From contig NC_073693.1 in assembly GCF_029784155.1 (NCBI RefSeq), forward strand, positions 139,799,988 through 139,863,987: a DNA stretch of 64,000 nt, in the 5' to 3' direction. A model generated the notes under the pieces. That model was not told where the DNA came from. It did no database searches and saw only the letters and a program-made list of their open reading frames with translations. This stretch comes from Uranotaenia lowii. Its lineage: Eukaryota > Arthropoda > Insecta > Diptera > Culicidae. The translations under genes were made by a program, and so were the position numbers. Position 1 is the stretch's first letter. Every line of letters starts with the position of its first letter. Below, piece by piece: positions 45,481 to 58,865 of the stretch.

Positions 45481-48349
45481 TTCTGCTAGTTTATCGATTC
45501 ATAATGAAATGGATTAAGACTTCGAATTTTGATTATTTATGAAAAAAAGAGAAAATAAACAGAAATTTGAAACAGAATATTGTTAATAATAGACAACACT
45601 TTCAGCTTATCGTAGAAAAAACGTTGGACATTTCAGCGATCTACACTCAGTTTTTTGCTTATTCGCTTATTTTAGAGACTTGACTTCCCTGATGACCCTT
45701 ATCCGTAGTTGCCGATCATGTGCTTAACTCCAATGCTTGATTTGAACTTTGGGGATGTTTTTGACAATGTTTGATTACTTACCAACCAACACTCACGCAC
45801 AGTAATTCTTAGAATAATCTACGGTTTTGTCACCTATCGATTTGATAATGATGGATTTTGAAGGAAACTTTGCAAAATAATATTTTTCTTTTACTCTTGC
45901 ATCGTAAATATCTCAAAAACGCATAAGTTTTAAATTTTAAAATAACAGGTCGGATAGTTTTTTTCATAGGCAACAAAATGCTGTAAAAATTTTGAAAGTC
46001 CAATTACTAGTTAATGAGCCATTGTGTTCCGTTTCTAAAAGAACTCAGCTTTACATCTGTTTATTATCGATTCCATCTTTCGATCTTTTGGATTATTTTT
46101 CGTTCTGAGTCGAGATATTTTAATTCCAATTTTTATCAACACCACCTGTCGTTCAGTGCCACGTGTTGGGCATCTATGGCGGGGCGTGTTTGGCGAAATA
46201 AATAAATAAATCTTAAGGAATTCTTAAAGTTATAGATTGGCTTTTATAGAATTTTCGGTTTACTGATTTCAGTATTTTGAGCGCCTAGATTAACTAGAAC
46301 TTGAATTTTTGTATTACTTATACTAAAATTCCATGAAATTACTTTGAACGCTTGTAAGCAAAATACCGATACTTTTTTTTAAATACTAACTATTGGATTA
46401 AAAAAAAACATTTTCAATTGATTAAATATAACTTTTTCCAGAAAATACCATGCTTGTTCTGTTATCAGCAAAAATTAAGCTTAAGAATGGAATAAGCATT
46501 AATTAAATTTTTGCTGTATTGAGATAAAAATCTTAAACAAAAATAAGTTTTTCTTAATTGTCATTTTTGATGGGCTTTGCTTGAGGAATAAACCTAAACT
46601 TAAGCATGACTGATAAGTGAATCGCTTTTGAATTTTAAAACACTATATACTATAACGTGATTAACTACAAACCGTTTATTGTAGGTATCACCGGCAGAGT
46701 AACGCTAAATTTACTCGTGCTTATCGGAAATCTTTCGCCTCTAACTTGAATTGCCTGAGAGCCGCTGCTCCTCGACCAAAGCTCAAAGCCAGAATCGATA
46801 GTTCGTTCAGGTTACACGGTGTTACAAGGTTGACCCTCCTCCGTCAAGTCGATTCCAACAACGAGCGCAATGCAATGCAAGCGACGATCAATTGCAGTCA
46901 TTCACGTGCGGTGGAGGCAAATCGGTCATCTTCACTCACTATTTATTTCGCTATTGCAGTGTCAAAACACTATTTCATGAACTATGTTTGCAAACAGTTG
47001 GAATCAGTGGGTTGTTTGCCTGGCGGTCAGAAATACACATTTTGTGGTTTAACTATAAGGAAAGTGGAGATTTGGTTTGAAAATTATCTCTCAAAAATCA
47101 ATTAATGCTTTCTCCAAAATATTCTTGAAAAGTGTTTTCGAATAATGAAGGTGGCAATATCTCGGTACATCACGATTGTTGACGATTGCTTAGGCTATCG
47201 ATCAATGTGATTTTCGGGCTTCTCAGGAAGTCTGTACAGGTTGATTACTGACCCATGTGTGAGTCACAATTGCGATTATTATTGCACGTAGCCAACAAAA
47301 ATTATAATGATAAGCCAGCGACAGGTTGTTTTATCGAAGGTCCCCATGATCGATGTTTCACCATGTGATAAATCGAGAAGTTATATTTTACAGAAAGGGA
47401 ATTCCATGGACTTTGAACGGGAATCCATTTTAGAAATGACGCTTTAGTTATCAGCTTTGATACTCCGATTGAACTAGAAATTAAAAAAAAAACAATGAAC
47501 ACAACATGATAACACAAATATTCACTGAAGGTACCTAATTCATATATGGGGGTAAAAAACTTCTGTCCAAAATAATTTTAGAATTTTGTCATGTTATAAA
47601 AAAAGTTAAAAAAAATCCCTTAAAAATGGAAACCAGGCTTGGTTTTGATTAAAATTTAAAAGTTATTTAACTTAATTGGTGTTCTAGGAGAAAAGTCTGT
47701 ACTTTCGATCATTCACTTTTATCATGCCACTTTGCCCTTGCCGAAATCATCCGATTTATCTTTTCCGTTATAAAATCACCTGACAATTGCTACAAAGCGT
47801 GGCGTTTCCAATTGATAAGAAAGTGTTTCACCTCCGGGAGCTCTAATCAGCAATTGAAGGAGCACTTATAGATGCTGCTTGATGATTTGGATTTAATCGG
47901 GGCTTTTTTTACTTGTCAATCTTTATTAAATAATAAAACTTTGAAACAATTGAATCATACATACAGTACTGGACATAATAAAGTACCGCTGCTTTATTAA
48001 GGAAATTACAATTTTATAAATTTTTACACATCCCATGTATTTTTAAATTGTTTGTAGATCCAAAAAAATTATAAATTTTTTTGGATGTGTCCTGTATACG
48101 CGTAACGAGTTTAGTTCTGGATGGACAATTGTATGGAAAACAAAAATTTTTATTCAAGAGTCACCAGAGATGTACTAAAAATTCCAAAAAAATGTAGGCT
48201 GGATTTTAAACATTCCTTGAATCTTCTAGAGCATTTAATGTGAACAATCTACAATTCTTACTTGTACCCAAGAAAAGATATTCATGGGTCATTTCGTGTT
48301 CTTTTCCGAAATTCGTCAAACTTTACCGACATACTCACTAATTCATCTA
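45481..48349. other. No gene recognised; GC-richer island at 46.69-46.96 kb
   Basis: Mostly AT-rich. 46690-46960 stands out as GC-richer, with an open frame at 46746-47105 starting ATTGCCTGAGAGCC context but no recognisable domain; it might be an untranslated exon or regulatory region. Nothing else supported. Confidence 0.45.
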
Positions 48350-48700
48350 ATATATAAAGATGAGTTGGACTATATATGTTTGTTTGTTTGTATGCACCTT
48401 ATACAAATCCACACAGCTTAACCGATCAGCCTGAAATTCGGTACAGAGATGTAAAAGTTGAACCTGGGTAAGGTTTTAGTAATAGTTTTGAGCCCCTCCC
48501 ACGTAAGAAAAGGGACCCTCCCATACAACTTACGTTTTTATTCACACGAACCGAAAGTCATGGCACCCATTTTTCAACCGATTTTCGTTTCCTTTGGAGG
48601 GATTGTTTTCACCATCACGATGGGCCAGGTATTAGAAACGACCATCCAAAGTTCACGTGTACTGGGAAGCAAATCAAAGCTTGCTGAGCATAAATAATTT
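48350..48700 (+). repeat. Interspersed repeat of the 'TATATAAAGATGAGTT' type
   Basis: Text of the form ATATAAAGATGAGTTGGACT, TGTTTGTTTGTATGC, ACCGATCAGCCTGAAATTCG and GAGCCCCTCCCA resembles an abundant arthropod repeat and is related in style to the array at 6946-8530. I cannot assign its class (Helitron-type is one possibility). Confidence 0.45.
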
Positions 48701-50245
48701 TGAAGGAGAAATTTTGGCGGGTGTTTTTTCCTTCTACTGCTCAAAGCATGTGGTACCAGTGCGAGACATTTGATTGCAATAATGAGCCTTCATTTAGGAT
48801 AAAAAAAACTACTCGCCTGTAAGAAATATATATTGAGAAGAACAGTGGTTGAGAATCTACTAGAATATGCAGTGTATAAAGTATGGATACATTAATTCAT
48901 GTTCATTATGAATTGACTTCTGCAGTTGAATAGCTATTTGGACTGAAAACTAATGTTCCAGCTTATAGGAACCAACCATTTTCATATTTTTGGAACTTCT
49001 CATAGGAAAACAATTAATAAAACAGAGGGTTGTAAGTTCAAGGCTGCGATCTCAACACTTTGATTGCCGTGTAGGAATTTAATTCACAATAAGAATTAGA
49101 CAATTAAACGATCATTTTATGCAAAAAATTAAAACCAAATCCAAAGGTTTTTAAACGTGAAAAATATGATCTTTCATTTATTTCTTCATACTTGCTGAAA
49201 TTTGAAAAATTACCAAAAAATTTTGGTTTTGATCAAAATAAATCAGTAGTTCTGTGATTGTGATGACAAATAATAATCCCGTTCTAAGTATAAAACTGGT
49301 ATATGGATGTTTTTCTGAATCAAGGATGGGAATAAAAGTAAAAATAAAATAGAATAAGTTTTTTTTTTGTTAAATTGGATTTTTTTTTTAATTTGACTGT
49401 TTTTTTTTAAATTCAGAATAAAAAATGCATTTTCATTCCAGTTACAGTCAATTTGCTTATAAAGATTAATTCCAAATTTCGTTCAAATTGCTGAATTTTA
49501 AATACTAAATTTTATTTGAAAATGCTATCAAAGAACGGTTATTCTTAATTTTCAATTTCTATTACAAGTTTCATTCGTGCTTTTTTCTATGTGCCGAATT
49601 TAAATTATTATTTTTTAATATAGAATGCATAATCAAGTTCTGTAAAGTTATATAATAAAACTCTACTAACACAATAGAATAGGATTATTCGTCAAACTTT
49701 CACAAAATTTTGTTCGAAGAATACCTTGATCGTTTTTTTAAATTGCTGGATACTAACAAAAATCACATTTAGTTATATTTGCAAAAAGGTTTATTAGAAA
49801 ATCCTTTTTTCCAAAAAATATTAGAATTTTAATTTCGTAGTTTTTCACACAATATGTTCTTCACAGCATAGATCAGTAAAAATAACAAAAAATATTATGT
49901 GTCAATTTTTCATTCATCTCCAGCTAAATAAGAGTTTTCAAATATATTGAAAATATCCACGTGTTTTGGAAAAAAACCGTATTATCTAGTGTTGTTTCAA
50001 AACAGGTTTATGCATCAAAGGGTTAATTATAAATGAAGTGATTGATCTTGATCTTTGTTCTGATATTCTAAAAACAGCGTCAACAAGAAAAAAAGATTTA
50101 ATCAACCTTCAATAAAACGAGATATTTGCTATGTCGACTTTTTGGCTTGATTCTATAACGAAATCAACCCTAGAATGTTAATTTCTGAACCGATCAAAAT
50201 CGTGGTCTAACCCTTTAATGCATGACTTTTTTTTAAATGAGAATA
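48701..50245. other. No gene recognised
   Basis: Very AT-rich DNA with homopolymer runs (49360-49410). Confidence 0.6.
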
Positions 50246-50250
50246 ACGGT

Positions 50251-50602
50251 TGTTAGGTTTCGAGCAGTATTTTTCTACACGAAAACACAAACACACCTAA
50301 TATTGTAAACCATAATATTCATAGTACCCACACAATCACACACACTGACAAAATCAAAGCCAACTGTCATGAAGATAATATGAGCAATATTCAATAAAGT
50401 TAGTTGGGACGCAATCGTCACACTGCAAGGTTCGTTACGAATTCGGATTAAAGTTCGTTTCCAAAGTTACCGTTTGTTTCATCTGAGCCCCCGTGATTTC
50501 AACCAAGATTGGTTGTCGCCTTAGCTGTATCAGCCCGCCTGTTACGGAAATATATAATATTAACCGTTGCACGTCGCAAACCTGGAACGCCGGGGTCCAA
50601 CA
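50251..50602 (+). mobile_element. Solo LTR, Ty1/copia-like (352 bp)
   Basis: Starts TGTTAGG (50251) and ends CCAACA (50602), giving the TGTT...AACA inverted ends common in copia LTRs. A perfect 5-bp duplication ACGGT flanks it (50246-50250 and 50603-50607). CAATAAAG near 50393 would be the polyadenylation signal. No internal retrotransposon sequence adjoins either side, so it is a solo LTR left by recombination. Confidence 0.85.
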
Positions 50603-50607
50603 ACGGT

Positions 50608-51440
50608 TATTGATTCAGTAAAAAAATAACATTTTCATTCGAATAACACAACTGAACAGATTTGAAGTCGATACTTTTATAAAAGTTATCAAAAATCAAT
50701 TCAATACGATTTTGCCAATTTCTTCCAAACCTTGTTAATTGGGGACAGGAAAGTGTTTGTGATTGATAAAGATTAAAATTTTTTTTGCCTTTCAAAAAAA
50801 ATATCATATTTGAAATACCAGTTCCTTTTAACCTCTTGTGTATTTTTGGGAATTCATCACTCAAAAATGTCCACGCTTTTCCGAGATATTTTGATTAGTG
50901 TTGTTTTAAAACAACACTTTGCATTAAAGAGTTAAAAGCCCGATTTAGGACAGAGACTCAAATTATTTCAGTACGATTTTTTTACTCAAATTTATTTCAA
51001 TAAAATAAATAATATTTGCGCTGTGAGTCAATGGGCCGCAGCTTTAACATCTAAAGAACCGCAGGTTGCCGACCATTGACCTAGAAGAATTCGAATTATA
51101 ACATCTGGCGGCATCTGAAAATCCAAGATGGCGGCTTCCGCTTAACTTTAAAAAGCTGTAAATGATTGAAAATCTCATAAAACATCCACAATATTGAGTT
51201 AAAGGGATCATCGACTCTAAAAAGCTAAAATAAATTATACAAAATGCAGCATGATGGAACAAAAAAATATCAGTACAGCTTGACATAACTAGTTGAAATC
51301 AGATATAACAAGATAAATTTAAATTTTAAACATGGAACATCAATACGGAAAAAAACTAAAACAATATAAAATATGACGAAACTAGATGATTGAAAAAAAA
51401 ACAAGAGCAATAGAACAGGAGCAAAATAAAAAAATCCTAT
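50608..51440. other. No gene; contains an AAGATGGCGGC tract
   Basis: AT-rich. 51040-51140 includes CATCTGGCGGCATCTGAA and CCAAGATGGCGGCTTCCGC, wording that I associate with widespread insect repeats and with YY1-type sites. Confidence 0.45.
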
Positions 51441-51614
51441 GGACTTGTGATATAGCTCAGTTGGCGAGTCTGTTGTCTCCTGAGCCGATGTCCGCGAGTT
51501 CGAGCCCAAGAGCAAACATCGAACACAGTTGTACCGGATAAGTTTTTCAATAACGATCCGCCAACTGCACAGTTGATAAAGATTGTAAAACGACTATAAT
51601 CGAAACAAAAAAAA
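51441..51614 (+). mobile_element. tRNA-derived SINE, copy 2
   Basis: About 90 percent identical by eye to the SINE at 19254-19446: A box TAGCTCAGTTGG (51453-51464), B box GAGTTCGAGCC (51496-51506), the same body with one deletion of about 18 bp, and the tail ATAATCGAAAC plus poly(A). No clear target duplication. Confidence 0.88.
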
Positions 51615-51744
51615 TTTAGATGTGATAAGATTATAATCAAGATGAAACATGGTTTAAACAGGAAAACGTGATCGACAAGACAAAAAAAGAATCAAACGTA
51701 AAACTAGGCAAACAAGATTTTTTTTTAGTTTCTATTATCTATAG

Positions 51745-51800
51745 TCTATAGTCGGCTAAGGAGACAACTGACTTATCAACTGAGCTATATTACAACCCTA
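51745..51800 (-). mobile_element. SINE head fragment, reverse orientation
   Basis: The complement reads TTGTAATATAGCTCAGTTGA, TAAGTCAGTTGTCTCCTTAG, matching the first 50 bp of the SINE family. Body and tail are missing. Confidence 0.7.
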
Positions 51801-51801
51801 A

Positions 51802-53814
51802 AGGCAAACAAGATAAAACAAAACATAAGAAAAATAAACCTAAATGTTCAGAAAATAAACAAAACACAATTTATTAAGTAAAAACAAGATGTATTAAGAT
51901 ATTAAAAGACATTATAATTTAGAAATAAACAATAAAAAATGTAATTGAAAACTATTAGTATTCAGAAGTTAACGAAAGTCTTCATTTAGGATTGACAGCA
52001 TTTAAGCAATATGACATTAACGTTGCCTTTAAGTTCTTAAACAAAATAAAAAAAAAATTACAAAAACTGAAGACGAAATTCCAAAGCAAAAACAGCAAAC
52101 GTAGTGTACGACATAAAATGCTGAGACAGTCTTCCGAAAATCACTCGGAAGAAACGCTCATGATAGGTTTCTAGTTGGAAACATTCAAAGCCGATTGCTG
52201 CTGCCTGTTGTTCCCTAGAGAATCGGCAGAGCGACAATGCGAAGTCAATGTAAACAAGATTCAAAAGCGAGAGTGGACTCGCATCTAAGTCGATCTCTCA
52301 AGCTCACTACCTGGTGTATCAGAAGTGATTGAGACACTGAGATCCAATTCGAAAATCCACTCACTCACTCACTCAAACTCAATCAATGCGGCCTTGCATC
52401 GGTTCATACTGCCTGCGTACTTTCTGGCAAAGCGGCAGAAACATATGTTCATATGTACTGCCTGCGTGTTTGAATGGCTATTTTAATCCTCCCCAACAAC
52501 AGCAACAACAAAGCAAGATGTATCAGGCAGACAGCATTCGATCATCGATCAGTAAACGAGTGAGTGAGTGAGTGATTGAGCAAGAAAAGTTATTGACTGA
52601 AAAAAAGAAACTGAAAATCAGGTAGCTCCTCACTCAGTTGAGAATTCCAACTGGAGAAGAAACGTCTCTCTTTCAAATTTTATTTCTTTGATTCTCGGAG
52701 CAGCGCTGTCGAACACAATCTTTGCCCCACTGGGAGATAAACCAACCGACAATTTAGGTTTTGCTTTCGCTGTTGAAAACGTTTCAGTGTCTCTCATGAG
52801 AATTGAGTGATATTCGGAACACTGTGCTGAGAAAGTAATTTGATTCTCTTCCATTTTATTTAGGGTAAATGAACTAGTCGAAATTTGGTCTTGAGCGGAA
52901 CCAATTACTTTTCCTAAAATCTAGGCAATAATTATTTATAAATCTTACCAAAATGATGAAAAAACACTTTTTCAAGATTTTTTCGTACAAGCTTTGTTAT
53001 TTTTGCTAAAATTTATGGAATGAAATAATTTTATTAGAAGCTTTAAAAACATACTTATTTCTGCTGCAATTTTCACCAATCTGTGCTGACTTTGAACGTC
53101 AATTTATGTAACCCTTGGCCGTTATAAACTGATTCTTAATGACTAAAATGGTAGAAAAAATCTTATTAGAAGCATTATTCAGGTTTTCGTAACAAGTATT
53201 CCATCAAAATATCAATAAATCACGTAGTTTTTAAAAGTAAAATATGATCTTGAGTGGAACCATCTTCGATCTTGACTGGAACTACTAGCTTCCAAAATAA
53301 ACCGCTAGGTGCGCTGCCTTATGTCTTATGTCTCACATGCAGGTTTTACCCCTGAATTTTAGTAACACCTTTTTATTTTACTAATTATATCAGCTTTAGG
53401 GACAGAAAAGATGTTAAATTAAGTTCGAATACAACTAAAAATTACTTTAATTGATATCACAGCGTACCAAACCAGGCACTCAAAATGTTTAGTTTTTGGG
53501 GTGAAAGAAATGTTTTTCGGTTTTTTCTTTCAGAGGAACGACGGTCAGGTGGAGGAAGGCTTTCATACTTTTTTTTTTGGCATAACTAGAGAACAAATGA
53601 AGCCAATAAAGTAAAGTCATTATTCCAGAATAAGAATTCGATCTTTAAGAAGCAGCTTTCGTTTAAAGACGTTGTTCTTGATGTTGAAATTCCAATTGAA
53701 AACGATATACCAATAAACAAAAATTAAAATTATTTTTTACACCAATTCCTCCAGTTCTTAAATGTTTGCAAAGCACATCTGGTTAGCTATTTTATAATAC
53801 TTAACGATTTAATT
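51802..53814. other. No gene; inverted microsatellites at 52.36 and 52.55 kb
   Basis: (CACT)n-type tract at 52361-52378 and (GAGT)n-type tract at 52556-52577 are inverse of each other and flank about 180 bp with a repeated CATACTGCCTGCGT/TGTACTGCCTGCGT phrase. TAGGGTAAATGAACT at 52861 resembles an element end. No coding sequence recognised. Confidence 0.5.
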
Positions 53815-53940
53815 GGTGGCCTGGTAGTGAAAACCTATCCGATTCCCTAGTGTTTGATGTTTAGACTTGAGCTGGAACTCATGAAATCGGTTTGGGAAAA
53901 AAGTGTTTTATCAATTGAGCTAAATGCTTAATGTTTCCAT
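53815..53940 (-). mobile_element. Old SINE copy, reverse orientation
   Basis: The complement has TTTAGCTCAATTGATAAAACA (A box), ATGAGTTCCAGCTCAAG (B box region), AAACATCAAACAC and ATCGGATAGGTTTTC in the same order as the SINEs at 19.3 and 51.4 kb, at lower identity. Confidence 0.65.
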
Positions 53941-56160
53941 ATTTTCTTAATATAAATTAATTTCATCGTGATTCATAAGAAACAAGAATTTATTATAAAC
54001 TTTTCTCTATGAATAAGTTGTTTAGAGCAAGAATGCTGAAATCAAAGAAAAGTCTGTAATTTCACAGAATTTTGAGCAAATTTTTATCACAGAATCTGGG
54101 CCACTGAACATAGAAATTTGAAATATTTACAGATTTCACAGAATTTTTGAATTTTGAATAGATTTCCATAATTATAATTTTTGGTCAATATAAAATTTAG
54201 GTTTCTTACTTTGAATTTGAAAAGTTTGATAAGAATTCCAATGTTAACGGATTTTCCCCAACTATAATATCAAAAAAGAAGCAATTTATCATAAATTTTC
54301 AATGAAATTAAAGGAATTAGCATCACAGAAATCCATCACTGAATTTTGGGATAAAAGTACAAAAAATTCAATTGTTCCTCTCAAAACACATTGATTTAGA
54401 GCAATGTACAGTTTTATTCGCAAAATCTGTAATTTAAGGCATCTTCTTTTATATAACTGACTTTGTCGTAACCTTCAAAAGTTGTTCGGGGCAATATGAC
54501 CCTAAGCACGCACATTCAAATTATCACTCAAATATACTAACGAACCTAATTTTTTAGATGAAATTACTAAAATTTGTGTATAGAGAATCTATTCTTTCAA
54601 AATAAGATACAGTGAATCAAAGTGAAAATTGAATATATTTTTTGAAGTAAGAAATAAATTTGAACGGATATTTTGAGAACAACTTTGGAAGGCAAAGTTT
54701 TTGTTATTTACGTAAAAACATCAATTTTTGAACTTTATAATCTTATTAGATAAAATTTAATAGAAGTTTTCACAGTTACACAAAGATTATGAATGATAGC
54801 TATTAAAGAAAAAAAGCTTTAAACATTTTTTTATTTATTTTTTATACATTTTTAAACAAGCGGCAAACAACACGATAATTTAGTATTTTAAGAACTATAT
54901 TCAACAAAATAAACATTTAGGTAGGTCTTTGAGAACGAAATTTTTTTATTTGAATGATTTTAAACGGGTAGAAAATCAGATATCCATGTTTTACATTCAT
55001 AATTTATAAACACTAATTTAAAATGACTAACTCTTAATTTCAAAAGTAAATATTTTACAAATAAGATTTTTTGGACGGTTCAAATTGTGTTTGTTTGTGT
55101 GTGTTTGTTCAAATTGTCCTATTCTGAGGAATAGTTTATCTGGCCTTTAATTTAATCCGTTATGCCTATTACTGCACGTAATTTATACGGCATGTCTGTA
55201 AGTTGAAGGTCTCTCATGCTAGTTTTTTTCTTGTATTCCCACTTATTGCTTTATATCGTAAAACCCATAAACTGGAGTCAATGTACGTACACTTTACAGG
55301 TTCGTTACCCGTTCTCATTAGAATAATCTTTGAACAAAAAAATCTTTATAACAACCGGTTTTAGCTTTTTCTAGTAGTAAACTAGCTGTTGAATACGGCT
55401 TTTAACATTTTAAAGATGAATTCAACGTGCAACATCAGTGAAAGTCTAGCACTGCACTAATCAGTTCTGCCTAACCTATTTCATCAGCCGAAATGTTACG
55501 GATCGCTAGAAAAGTTCTGCAAATTCCGGTCAATGGGGTCACTTTTGGCAAACTCATCACTCATTGAATGATAGCGTCTATCGTCTCGTTATCATCATTC
55601 AATGGCCTACGCGGTACGAAGTAATACGTAACAGAAATTTGCGAACTGATGATAAGAGCCAATCGGAATGGCAACAGTACCTTTTTTGGCGGAATGCTCT
55701 ACTCTTAGCAGTGATAAAGATACGGCTCGACCTGGACACACCTCTCAATCATCCTGCGGGACGACGTTTGACTGTAGAGCGCATCAGCTGGAAGCATTTT
55801 ACAATCACTCGATGATCACGCAGCTTCTCGAGTGGCATGATTGGGACTGCTCTGTCTTCGAACGATAAGGAACTGATACGTTCTCGAGGAAAGGGCAGTG
55901 TGAAAATGAGTAAAAGTTACGTCAAGATAAGAGAAAAACCTGTGAGTTTTTAGAGAGGACTATTGAAAAATGGTGGCACTGTGTCTGATGAATGCTTTGT
56001 CATATTTTAGAAACATTAAAAAAAATGATGTTTAGAATATGTGGTATTTTTGAGTTTTTTGAACTTTTAAATTTTAAAATTTTAATTTTTTTATGTTATT
56101 GTTGTTATATTTTATCAACATTCAAGAACATAAAAACGTATTTATGGTGCTTTTCTTAAT
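53941..56160. other. No gene; GC-richer tract at 55.4-55.9 kb
   Basis: AT-rich except 55400-55910, which has mixed composition and an 83-codon open frame (55564-55815) lacking any recognisable domain. It could be an untranslated exon or regulatory tract. Confidence 0.45.
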
Positions 56161-56164
56161 TATA

Positions 56165-56503
56165 GGGGAGAATGAGGATACTTGATCCCTGGGGATACTT
56201 GATTCCTTAGCTATATCTCGTAACTGGAATGTCTTACAATGATCAAATGTTCTAGAAAAATGTGCCAAATGGAGCAAATCGACAATGCTCAAAACCCAAA
56301 TAATTTTAACAAAATAATTGTTTGAGTTATTGAACTTTGTTCGAAAATTTTCATAAAATGTGACTAGAAGATCTTTTTTCATCACTTTACAATGTTCCTT
56401 ACATGGAAAAATTACAACAAAAATATTTAATCCATATATCAAGGGATATATCAAGGGATATATCAAGGGATATATCAAGGGATCAAGTATCCCCACTCTC
56501 CCC
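56165..56503. mobile_element. MITE with TA target and internal 12-bp tandem repeat
   Basis: Terminal inverted repeats of about 27 bp (GGGGAGAATGAGGATACTTG at the left; the complement of the right end reads GGGGAGAGTGGGGATACTTG and both continue ATCCC), flanked by TA. Near the right end GGATATATCAAG is repeated four times (56440-56490). No transposase. Confidence 0.85.
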
Positions 56504-56505
56504 TA

Positions 56506-57454
56506 TTGGTTCAGTTATAGCGAAAACTATAGATATGTTAATATCGTTCCAAAAAACTGTTTGATTTTGGCACATGTGTCAAAATCGATTGTTGCCAAAA
56601 AAACAAACGGGGTCTGTATTCCCGTATACTTATTAAAGAAAAAGGACAAAAATAAACTTAAAGGAACTTTTTTCGCAGATGTCAAAATTGCTTGCAGTCT
56701 TCGGGAAAGTTGATTAATAAATTGAAGGCAATATTTGCGAAACCTTGGTAACATTATGCAGTTTTCTCATTCTCTATGTTCACAAGTAATTCCGAGAATG
56801 AGAATTGATGGAAAAATTTAATTTAGAATTTATATTCAACGCCCCCAACGTTTTTGCCTCGTGTCATATGACAAAATTACCAACAATTCACCAACACCAA
56901 TCATTTAACTAAATGGCACAAATTTTACAAACGCGCTTGAATTGTTAATAATACGGAATTTAATTTTGTGTATCAAATATTCACTAAGCATATTTTCATG
57001 CACCTTTGTTGGCTTTCAACGATGATCGAACAACATTCAAATAAAAAACTCAAACTAGAAAAATAAAAACTTCCTAATTTTGCAAAAAATTTAAATAACT
57101 TCAACACTCTAACTCAAGTGGATTTATCTGATTGAGTAATTTTATACCCAACTTAATAAAAAGACAAAAACTTATTTTAAGGGGGAACTTTTCCATTACC
57201 AAGCTCTTTAAAAAACTTCACAAGGTTTTTAAAAAATCCTATGTTTTTTTAAGTGAATTTTCACTGTTTATTTTTGAACTTCATTTAAAGTTTGCAAATT
57301 TTTGTTAAAGCTCAGCTTAAAAATCAGTTTCATCAAAATGTTACCAATTTGAAATAAACCGTAACACAATCAAGCGTGTTCAGTCTAAGTTTTTTTTAAA
57401 CAGAACTTAGAACTTAGAACAAAAAAGTAGTTCTACGAGTTCCGCTCTATAGCG
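56506..57454. other. No gene recognised
   Basis: AT-rich; short frames only. A tandem AGAACTTAGAACTTAGAAC lies near 57403. Confidence 0.6.
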
Positions 57455-57665
57455 TAAATATGACACTATTGGAAGTTTGACGGCTTGTATCTTAATTCAG
57501 GCGTATTCAAATATAAAACATTCTTCGGGACTCTGGAATCATGAAATCTTTAATTTTGAATCAATGCCTTTTTATGGACGCACCCTGAAAGCCCAGGCAA
57601 AAATACTCTCCAATCAGATTTTGAGTGTCAATTTGACACTCCTCACTTAAAATTACTATACCTCT
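57455..57665 (-). repeat. Interspersed repeat, copy 2
   Basis: Complement matches 33700-33935 in order: GAGGAGTGTC, GACACTC, GGGCTTTCAGGGTGCGTCC, ATGTTTTAT, CTTCCAATAGTGTCA. Diverged, no coding content. Confidence 0.75.
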
Positions 57666-58479
57666 CTTGTTCCTCAACCGATTTGTACAAAATTTTATTT
57701 TGAGAAACCTCCTAACTTTACGCACCGTCATTTTTCAGTTGAGTTTCAAAAATAAACAAGATTCTTTCAGGACATTTTATGCCATTTATTCTAAGTCAGA
57801 TTTAGGATAAAACGATGATTAACGAGTTGCTACTAAATCTTTGGAATTTCTCTTTCAAGCTGTGGAAAAAAAAACAAATGCACTTGAAAAAGATTTGACT
57901 TATTGGAATTAAAGGTACATTGTCCATTGTTTAAAAAAAATAGTGAATAGAGTGTTTCCTGAAAGAGATTGTGGTAGGGTAACATTTTTTTTTCGTTTTG
58001 AAAATGTAAACACCAATTAATCGCTATTTTGATCTTTGATGATAAGAACTGCTCAATGCTATCTTTTAAAAACTTTTTGAATTAAAATTGAACATGCGTA
58101 TGTTTTTGTTATGTTTACCCTTCCACGATTAAAGCCCTAAAATAAAAGTGCGGCAGACTGTCACCGCGGAGTTCCAATCGAACTGTCAAAAGTCGTTCCA
58201 ATCGAGCAGAACCATTTTTACCATTTCAAATTCGTGGGAGGTATTGTAATCTGTGTGACTGTGACTTTCAATTTTTTATTGAAATTAATCAAGAATGCAG
58301 AGAAAATTCATTGGAGCAAAACGAAAAGAAGCACTTCATTTTTATTTTAACAATTGTCACAACGGAGAACTAATTAAATAATATTCACAGAACGAAAGTC
58401 AACACAATCTGCGACACAGCTGCACATCAACAAGAAGTCATGCGAATGTTTACGTTATTGGCAGTGTTGAAAGATTACA
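57666..58479. other. No gene recognised
   Basis: AT-rich. 58145-58220 holds a repeated TTCCAATCGA phrase. Nothing else supported. Confidence 0.55.
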
Positions 58480-58865
58480 GAAGCTTGAAAGTTTTGAACA
58501 AAAATAGACCTATCTTGTGCAATTTTTTTCTGAGAAATCGAACGAAGGCTGTTTGAGCAACCGCACTCTTCGGAAAATCTAATTATGGCTGTTTTTACCC
58601 TCAACTCCCCTATATTTTTCAATTATTTAAGAAAATAGCATGTTCAGACTTAAAATTTCAATTGAAACGAGTCTTATGTGATTTTTTTTTTCAAAGAATC
58701 GAATGGAGGTTGTTTGAACCCCCGCACGCTTCAGAAAATGGAGTTATTCGGACATTCAAATTTTTTCCGAGGAAACAAATTGAGCCTGTTTGAGCCACCG
58801 TACGCTTCGGAAAATGGTGTTTGAAGTGACCATTAACGCGTACATGATTTAAAGAACTTATAAAA
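58480..58865 (+). mobile_element. Foldback element, left arm and centre
   Basis: The arm contains three diverged tandem copies of a unit with GAATCGAAYGRAGGYTGTTTGA followed by CCGCACGCTTCGGAAAATGG (near 58535, 58695, 58785). Its complement is at 61440-61830. The last 46 bp (58820-58865) are repeated exactly at 61384-61429. Confidence 0.75.
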
